Below, one piece after another: positions 58,768-64,000 of a DNA stretch of 64,000 nt. The notes below the pieces were generated by a model. That model saw only the letters and a list, made by a program, of their open reading frames with translations, was not told the origin of the DNA and made no database searches. The position numbers and the translations under genes are program-made. The DNA is from Streptomyces sp. SPB074 (GTDB taxonomy: Bacteria; Actinomycetota; Actinomycetes; Streptomycetales; Streptomycetaceae): positions 1,293,239 through 1,357,238 of the forward strand of contig NZ_GG770539.1 of NCBI RefSeq assembly GCF_000154905.1. Reading direction: 5' to 3'. Within the stretch, counting starts at the first letter, position 1; each line of letters opens with the position of its first letter.

Positions 58768-59247
58768 GTGAACACATCGCAACACGCCCGCTTGCGCCGG
58801 CGCGCATCCGCCGCCGGTGTCTTCTTCGCCCTCCTCGCCCTCACGGGATGCACCCAGTCACCTCCCGGTCACGACAAACGCCTCACCAAGGCCGCCGGGA
58901 TCGCCCGGGTCACCATCGTCTGCCCGAAGGACCTGTGGGAAGAGACGAAGCCGAAGGGCTCTTACAACTCCGTGAAAGCGGAGGTAGCGAGGATCACTTC
59001 CGGTCCGCAGTCAGGCCGCGGCCTGACGCGCGTGTCCATGACGGGCACGGCCCTCGTGTCGTACCTCAAGGAGCTGGACAAGAACGCCCACCCGTCCAGG
59101 TTGAACGGCGAGTACAACAACACGGCCGCCTCCCGGCGGGTGTATGACGGGCTGGCACCTGCGCTCGACCGCATCAGGGCCGCCACCGGGCCGGACGATC
59201 CGGAGCCCGAGATCGTCATTGACGACACGATCCCCGAGAAGAGGTGA
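58768..59247 (+). CDS. Lipoprotein, unknown function
   Basis: 159 aa from a GTG. Basic N-terminus, hydrophobic segment and lipobox LALTGC (Cys about residue 28), so it is exported and lipid-anchored. The mature part is small and mixed charge (VTIVCPKDLWEETKPKG; GPDDPEPEIVIDDTIPE) with no family that I recognise. Alone between IS elements and a MurA-like relic. Confidence 0.7.
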   Translation: MNTSQHARLRRRASAAGVFFALLALTGCTQSPPGHDKRLTKAAGIARVTIVCPKDLWEETKPKGSYNSVKAEVARITSGPQSGRGLTRVSMTGTALVSYLKELDKNAHPSRLNGEYNNTAASRRVYDGLAPALDRIRAATGPDDPEPEIVIDDTIPEKR

Positions 59248-59387
59248 CGCCTCTCGCGCCGCCGCCGTCGGCCGGGCGGGCCCCCGGCGCCCGTCAGCGG
59301 GTGTCGGGCCGGCACCGGGGACCACCCGCATCTCCCAGGCCCCCGTGCCGCGCCGCCACCCGGCTTTCAGCGCGGGCCACTTCACCC

Positions 59388-59868
59388 CCGGGCGGAGACC
59401 AGCGAAACGCCGCTGCGTGGCTGTATCGAGATCCAGGGCAGGAAGGACATCGCCCTGCACCTCTACGCCGCCGCCATCCTCGCGGACGTCCCTGTCGTCC
59501 TGCACCGGGCGCCCGCGATCACCGACACCTCGGTGTCCGTGCAGATCCTGTGCGAGGCCAGGCTGACGGCCACCGTCGATCGCGACGCCGCCACCATCTC
59601 CCCCGTCACCCACCACCAGTTGCTCGTGCACCTGGACGCGGGCCGCCGAGCGCGGACCACGTGTGTCCTGGCAGGGCGCGCTCCTGGCCCGTACGGGGCG
59701 GGGCGCCCTCCCCCGCCCGGGAGATGACGCGTTCTGCGCGCGCCTCGTCGACGCCGATTACACGCAGGCGGCGCACGAAGCGCGCCCCGTCAGGGGTTCG
59801 GAAAAGGGGGGTGCACGGGTGCGGGGGATGCTCTTGGTGCTCGGCGGCCCCCTGGCGCCGCCTCTCTG
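59388..59868 (+). pseudogene. MurA-like enolpyruvyl transferase N-terminal remnant
   Basis: PLRGCIEIQGRKDIALHLYA then LADVPVVLHRAPAITDTSV matches the start of UDP-GlcNAc enolpyruvyl transferases (a G-x-K-N-like motif with the Asn changed to Asp). After a frameshift near 59660, WQGALLARTGRGALPRPGDD resembles the next conserved block. The last two thirds are missing. In nucleoside-antibiotic clusters such enzymes act on UMP; with the MurG-like gene it may mark an old cluster. Confidence 0.55.
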
Positions 59869-60054
59869 AGACGCCAGATCCGCGAGTCACAGCAGGTCCG
59901 GTTGGTGTCTCGCTCATGGCGTTCTCGCTTCTCCGCACGAGTTCGGAGACGTGAAATCCACTCCCAGCACGGGTCCTGAGGTCCAGTCATGAGGCCACAG
60001 TAGTGACGCCCCGGAAGGGCATCCCTCGGCTGCACGCTTGCGCGCGGCACCTAA

Positions 60055-60911
60055 GAAGTCATCTCATTTGGTGAGTCTGCGGTAGCAGATGAGGGTGCAG
60101 GCGATGCTGGTGAAGGCGAGGAAGTGGTCGGCTTTGCGTTCGTAGCGTCGGTGGAGTCGTCGGCAGCCGGCGAGCCAGGACATGGTGCGTTCGATGGTCC
60201 AGCGGTGTCGGCCGAGTCGCTGCGAGGTCTCGACGCCTTTGCGGGCGATGCGATGCCGGATTCCGCGTCCGGACAGCCATTGCCGCAGGTGGCGGTAGTC
60301 GTATCCCTTGTCGGCGTGGAGCTTTCCGGGTCGGCGTCGACGGGGGCCCCGGCGGGAGCTGATAGGCGGTATGCCCTTCACGAGCGGGATAAGGGCTTGG
60401 CTGTCGTGGACGTTGGCACCGGAGATTGCGACGGATATGGGCAGACCGGTCCGCTCGGTGATCAGGTGGATCTTCGACCCGTACTTGCCCCGGTCGACAG
60501 GATTCGGACCTGTCAGGTCCCCCTTTTCAAGGCCCGCATGTTCACCGAGTCGATCGCGCACCGCGACCAGTCCAGCTCCCCGCGCGTACCGAGCTCGTCG
60601 AGGACCAGGCGGTGGAGCTTGGCCCACACCCTGGCCTTCGACCACTCCGAGAACCGCCGGTGGGCAGTCGCTCCGGACGGGCCGAACGACGCCGAAGGCA
60701 GCTGCTGCCAGGTACAACCCGACGTGGCCACGAAGACGATCGCGGCCAGCACTTCCCGGTCACCGTGCCGACGCCGACCACCACCCTGCGGCCGCGACGG
60801 CGCCTCAGGCACCACCCGCTGGAACAACTGCCACAATTCGTCCGGCACCAGCCGCTCAACAAGCCCCACCATGACTCATAGACTACCGAGTCACCCAAAT
60901 GAGATGGCTTC
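60055..60911 (-). mobile_element. IS5-family element, 857 bp, copy 2 (inverted)
   Basis: Same length and, by eye, same sequence as copy 1 at 48946-49802, in opposite orientation. Flanks are TAA (60052-60054) and TTA (60912-60914), not an exact duplication. It interrupts a minus-strand gene fragment. Confidence 0.9.
60064..60872 (-). CDS. IS5-family transposase in two frames, copy 2
   Basis: Translation matches copy 1 in both parts, including the A4G5 slippery site that joins them (about 60518-60531). Probably the active -1 frameshift product of about 269 aa. Confidence 0.87.
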
Positions 60912-60929
60912 TTAGCGCCACATAGCACT

Positions 60930-61211
60930 TGGCCAGGAAGCTTTTGTAGGCCGGGCCTTGGTCGCTCGCGTTCCGCCGCCACTTCACCTCGGCGCAGAAC
61001 ATCTGGCCGTCCTAGTCGCCGCCCCGCATGACCCCGCCGAGGTCGTACGAGAAGGGATTTTCGTTCCCGTTCGGCCACCGCAGGGTGAGCTTCCGCGTCC
61101 TACACCCTCGAGGTTGGTGTAGGATTGGGACACACGCATGGTGCCTTCGAGCCAGCGCTTGACTCGTTGCACCGCCTCGGCGCCCTTTACGTGCTCTTCT
61201 TCACCCGGCAC
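60930..61211 (-). pseudogene. Gene fragment interrupted by IS5 copy 2, with a stop and a frameshift
   Basis: On the minus strand: KGAEAVQRVKRWLEGTMRVS, a frameshift near 61100, then NPFSYDLGGVMRGGD, a TAG, and DGQMFCAEVKWRRNASDQG. The A-E-V-K pattern could belong to a nuclease-like fold, but too little remains to say. It is cut off at the insertion. Confidence 0.4.
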
Positions 61212-61374
61212 AGCGCAAGGGTATCTTTACGTACCACCTCCTATACAGAGTGCGAGGAACCTGGTGACCACTCGCGTGTGAGGCGCCAGCCACGCTGCGG
61301 CCGCCATGCCCCTCGTCGCCGCCGAGCCATACGGCGCTCCCCCACCTGCGCGCCCGCGCGATCGAACCTCGCGT

Positions 61375-62622
61375 CTACGGTCCAGCCTGGCGTTTGGGCT
61401 CGTGGGCACTCCAGCGCTTCAGGTACGGCCGCAGGTCATCCGGCGACGGTTCACGTGGCGTCGGCATGCCCGGAGGCTGCCGCAGCGGGTCAATGTCCCG
61501 TGCGTACCGACGCGCCCACTCCAGCCAACGAAGCTGCGATCCCGTGGGCTGTTGGTCACCGTCCGCCTCCAGGACTTCAAGACGCCGCTCCAGGGCATCG
61601 CAGTACTCCCCGATGAGGGCAGCCTCACGCCATCGTCCGGCCTCATCACGCAGCACCGCAGCGAGTTGCTCATGGCGCGCCGATTCCTTCGCCTCCTCCA
61701 CGGCTGCCCGCCAGCGCGTCTCGCGCTCCCGCCGCCTACGCTCATCGTTCGCTCTGCGCTCCGCGTCTTCCACCGCACGCTCTTCGATCTCTGCGAGGAT
61801 CACGCCCAGAGCCTGCTCAAGCGACCTGTTCTTCCGGTCACGCCAGCGTCCCGACCGCCTGGTCAGTCCGTGCGCGAGCTCGACTACGAGGCGCGCGGAA
61901 CGCTCCGAAATTGTGGACTCGGGGAACTCCTGCCTAGCGGTGATGGTGTAGGCGAAGCCGTCAACGACGATGTCCACTCCGCCCTCGCGCCTGTAGAACC
62001 GTGAGTGGACCGCTCTCACTTCATAGCCTCGCCGCACCGCCTCAGCCGCGAGCCCTTGAAGCAACAGGAGTGACCTGCGGCGCAAGGGAGACGGCATCAC
62101 CAAGCGCTGGTCGTCGCCTTTCAGCGCCCCCACAACCGGATGAAGATGCCCCAGCCGCGTGGGCACAGGAACCGGGCCGCTCGCCGCCGGACGCTGGCTG
62201 CGCGCGTTGGGGTGCGGGCCCTGAGCAAGGAAGAACTCCAGGCCACGCCCACCGTACGGAACCTTCTCGATACGGCGACCTTCCGGCTCCATGCCGTGCC
62301 GCTTCGCGTAGTTGACGACGCGCCGCCACTCCGCGACCTCGTCGTCACTCGGGTCCGTGAACCGAACCCGCCCTTCGGCCGACAGCCGCTCGACCAACTC
62401 CCGTGCCTTCGCTCTCCGCGCTTGAGCGACGGGACGCTCGCTGTAAGGCGACGGTGAATCGCTCGGCACGGCGGCATCGCCACCTTCCTCGAACGGCGCA
62501 GGTAACCGGTCAGACGTGGCACACACCGTACGCGCCGACAAGCGAACCCACCCGACGATCCGAGGCGCGCTACCCCTCGGGGGGACCGTGGCGGCCCACG
62601 CACGTTCCTCAGCCCTGGTCAC
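61375..62622 (-). CDS. Conserved hypothetical protein of Streptomyces accessory DNA
   Basis: 415 aa from a GTG; the true start may lie further in, since the first 60 residues are low complexity. Middle part: VPVPTRLGHLHPVVGALKGD, SLLLLQGLAAEAVRRGYEV, VDIVVDGFAYTITARQEFPE. C-terminal half: a long charged coiled coil (about 270-350, EDAERRANDERRRRERETRW), ending WLEWARRYARDIDPLRQPPG. Proteins of this architecture recur in Streptomyces genomes; the function is unknown. The N-terminal part may be a DNA-binding or nuclease-like domain. It is the last intact gene before the island border, beside paired GAGCGTCA boxes. Confidence 0.75.
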   Translation of the reverse strand: MTRAEERAWAATVPPRGSAPRIVGWVRLSARTVCATSDRLPAPFEEGGDAAVPSDSPSPYSERPVAQARRAKARELVERLSAEGRVRFTDPSDDEVAEWRRVVNYAKRHGMEPEGRRIEKVPYGGRGLEFFLAQGPHPNARSQRPAASGPVPVPTRLGHLHPVVGALKGDDQRLVMPSPLRRRSLLLLQGLAAEAVRRGYEVRAVHSRFYRREGGVDIVVDGFAYTITARQEFPESTISERSARLVVELAHGLTRRSGRWRDRKNRSLEQALGVILAEIEERAVEDAERRANDERRRRERETRWRAAVEEAKESARHEQLAAVLRDEAGRWREAALIGEYCDALERRLEVLEADGDQQPTGSQLRWLEWARRYARDIDPLRQPPGMPTPREPSPDDLRPYLKRWSAHEPKRQAGP

Positions 62623-62660
62623 AGCATCATCCTGGGATACACCTGACGCGCCATCAGAGC

Positions 62661-62710
62661 GAGCGTCAAATGAGCGTCAAGACACCTCGGAGAGCGTCAT
62701 TTGAGCGTCA
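62661..62710. repeat. Two GAGCGTCA paired boxes at the right border
   Basis: GAGCGTCA-AAT-GAGCGTCA (62661-62679) and GAGCGTCA-TTT-GAGCGTCA (62692-62710): four exact octamers, 11 bases apart within pairs. Located between the hypothetical gene start and the methyltransferase stop. The same design occurs at the left border, so it is linked to the border itself: arm sites for a recombinase, or an operator. Confidence 0.75.
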
Positions 62711-62766
62711 AGATTTCGCACGTAACGCCCATAGCGCACATCCCGCACACCGAGTAAAGCCGCAGG

Positions 62767-64000
62767 TCAGCGGCCCTTTCCAGCGGGCTCCAGGATCGCC
62801 ACGCACTCGAAGTGCTGCGTCATCGGGAAGAGGTCGAACGCCCTCAGGACCCGGACCCGGTAGCCGTTCTCGGCGAAGTGCTTCAGGTCGCGGGACAGGG
62901 CGGCGGGGTCGCAGGCGATGTAGGCGATGCGGCGGGGGGTGAGGGTGGTGAGGTGGCGGACCGTGGACTTGCCGGCGCCGGCGCGTGGGGGGTCGAGGAC
63001 GATCAGGTCGGTCTCGGTGATGCCGGTGCGCGGGAGGATCTGGTCGACCTTTCCCTGTTCGACGCGGACGCGGGGGAAGTCGGCGAGGTTGTGGCGGGCG
63101 TCCTCGACGGCGCGCTTGGAGGTCTCGATGCCGAGGACCGCGCCCTTCTCGCCGACGCGGTCGGCGAGCGCGCCGGCGAAGAGGCCGACGCCGCAGTACA
63201 GGTCCAGTGCCGTCTCGCCCTTGCGCGGGGTCAGGCCCTGCATCGCGGCGCGCACCAGGGTGTCCGCCGCCTTCGGGTGGACCTGCCAGAAGCCGCCGTT
63301 GCCGACGCGCCACGTGTGCTCGTCGGCCCGCTCGCGCACGAAGGCGCGGCCGTGGACGCGGTGGACGCCGCCGTCCTTCTCGTCCACCCGCAGGACCGAG
63401 ACGGGCCTGTCGAGCTGGACGAGGGGCAGGCGGGCGCCGGGGCGCGGGGTGAGGACGACCTGCCGGTCCTGGGAGCCGGTCGCGGCGATCGCCTCGACCG
63501 TGTCCATGCCGCTCCAGTCGCGCGACTCGATGCCGAGCTCGCTGACACCCTCCGCCGCGATGAGGCAGCGGTCCACCGGTTCGACCTCGTGCGAGCGGTG
63601 GCGGCGCAGGCCCGCGCGGCCCTCCTCGTCGATCGCGTACTGGACGCGGGTGCGCCAGGCGGGGACCTCGCCCGCCGGGAGCTTGTCGCCCTCGGCGGGG
63701 AGGACCGTGCCGTCCCAGTTGGCCTGCTCGGGCGTGAGCCCGGCGAGGCGTTCGAGCTGCTCGCGCAGGACATCGGCCTTGAGGCGGCGCTGGGCGCCCG
63801 GCTTCACGTGCTGCCAGTCGCAGCCGCCGCAGCGGTCGGGGCCCGAGAAGGGGCAGGGCGCCTCGACGCGGTCCTTGGACGCCTCCAGGATCTCGACGGC
63901 GTCGGCGCGCAGGAAGCGGGAGTCCTCGGCACCGTCGGTGATACGCGCGCGGACGCGCTCCCCGGGCAGCGTGTGCCGGACGAAGAGGACGCGGCCCTCC
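62767..64000 (-). CDS. 23S rRNA (uracil-5-)-methyltransferase, RumA/TrmA family (5' end beyond the window)
   Basis: The last 411 codons are present; the start lies past 64000. Visible are part of the TRAM-type RNA-binding domain (GRVLFVRHTLPGERVRAR), the 4Fe-4S cysteine cluster (CPFSGPDRCGGCDW), the SAM-binding LDLYCGVGLFAG, and the catalytic core IVLDPPRAGAGK and YIACDPAALSRDL with the nucleophile Cys. It forms 5-methyluridine in rRNA or tRNA. Its last 41 shared bases (62786-62826) recur at 11744-11784, so the 3' end is probably the integration target of the island and the present C-terminus may be the one supplied by the element. Confidence 0.92.
   Translation of the reverse strand, partial: EGRVLFVRHTLPGERVRARITDGAEDSRFLRADAVEILEASKDRVEAPCPFSGPDRCGGCDWQHVKPGAQRRLKADVLREQLERLAGLTPEQANWDGTVLPAEGDKLPAGEVPAWRTRVQYAIDEEGRAGLRRHRSHEVEPVDRCLIAAEGVSELGIESRDWSGMDTVEAIAATGSQDRQVVLTPRPGARLPLVQLDRPVSVLRVDEKDGGVHRVHGRAFVRERADEHTWRVGNGGFWQVHPKAADTLVRAAMQGLTPRKGETALDLYCGVGLFAGALADRVGEKGAVLGIETSKRAVEDARHNLADFPRVRVEQGKVDQILPRTGITETDLIVLDPPRAGAGKSTVRHLTTLTPRRIAYIACDPAALSRDLKHFAENGYRVRVLRAFDLFPMTQHFECVAILEPAGKGR
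62786..62826 (-). repeat. 41-bp direct repeat, right copy (candidate att core)
   Basis: Identical and in the same orientation to 11744-11784. It lies within the last 20 codons of the methyltransferase gene; the flanking 30-40 bases on each side are similar but not identical. Confidence 0.75.

Overview
The window reads as chromosomal DNA of a high-GC actinomycete, almost certainly Streptomyces or a close relative. G/C dominates third codon positions, GTG starts are frequent, genes often overlap by the four bases ATGA or GTGA, and the families present (secreted GH76/GH92 mannan hydrolases, LuxR-type two-component pairs, XRE-TPR regulators, DUF2637 and NlpC/P60 transfer-type genes) are typical of that genus.

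Left arm (1-11.3 kb). A divergent pair of secreted mannan-degrading enzymes (GH76, GH92) shares an intergenic region with a perfect LacI-type operator palindrome. Then come a RidA-like gene broken by one missing G, a complete IS3-family element, and an ABC transporter (ATPase plus permease) divergent from a histidine kinase / response regulator pair. The ATPase has an early nonsense codon and the kinase lacks one C in a C run, so this export/sensing module looks inactivated unless those are read errors.

Accessory region (11.7-62.8 kb). It is bracketed by direct copies of the 3' end of a 23S rRNA uracil methyltransferase gene, with 41 bases identical (11744-11784 and 62786-62826). The intact gene runs off the right edge. 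This is the arrangement expected of an element integrated into a gene's 3' end, but no integrase is visible. Inside the left border lie cut-off 3' ends of a glutamine synthetase and an MBL-fold hydrolase. Two secreted Rhs/YD-repeat polymorphic toxin loci dominate. Rhs1 (16.1-27.0 kb) has LamG domains, a HINT self-cleaving domain and a tentative ADP-ribosyltransferase-like tip, and is coupled to a HEAT-like immunity gene followed by further small same-strand immunity-like genes. Rhs2 (39.7-46.0 kb) has a tentative GIY-YIG-like nuclease tip, a DUF4240-like immunity gene and a +1 G-run frameshift.

Between and after them is a mosaic of insertion sequences: IS3 inserted in an IS110-like remnant, two IS701 copies in inverted orientation around an IS5 element, two apparently identical 857-bp IS5 elements in opposite orientation, and two further IS5-family elements side by side. 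A remnant of a conjugation-type module (lytic transglycosylase/NlpC-P60, DUF2637, winged helix) lies at 35.9-38.7 kb. A decayed two-gene cassette with a PD-(D/E)XK nuclease signature lies at 46.6-48.8 kb and is the best candidate here for an undescribed system. From 49.8 to 60 kb, flanked by the inverted IS5 copies, are a tRNA 3' half, small membrane or secreted proteins, an intact MurG-like glycosyltransferase, and remnants of a DegT aminotransferase, a MurA-like enolpyruvyl transferase and TPR regulators. Part of an old biosynthetic cluster is a reasonable reading. All family calls were made by eye, without database searches.
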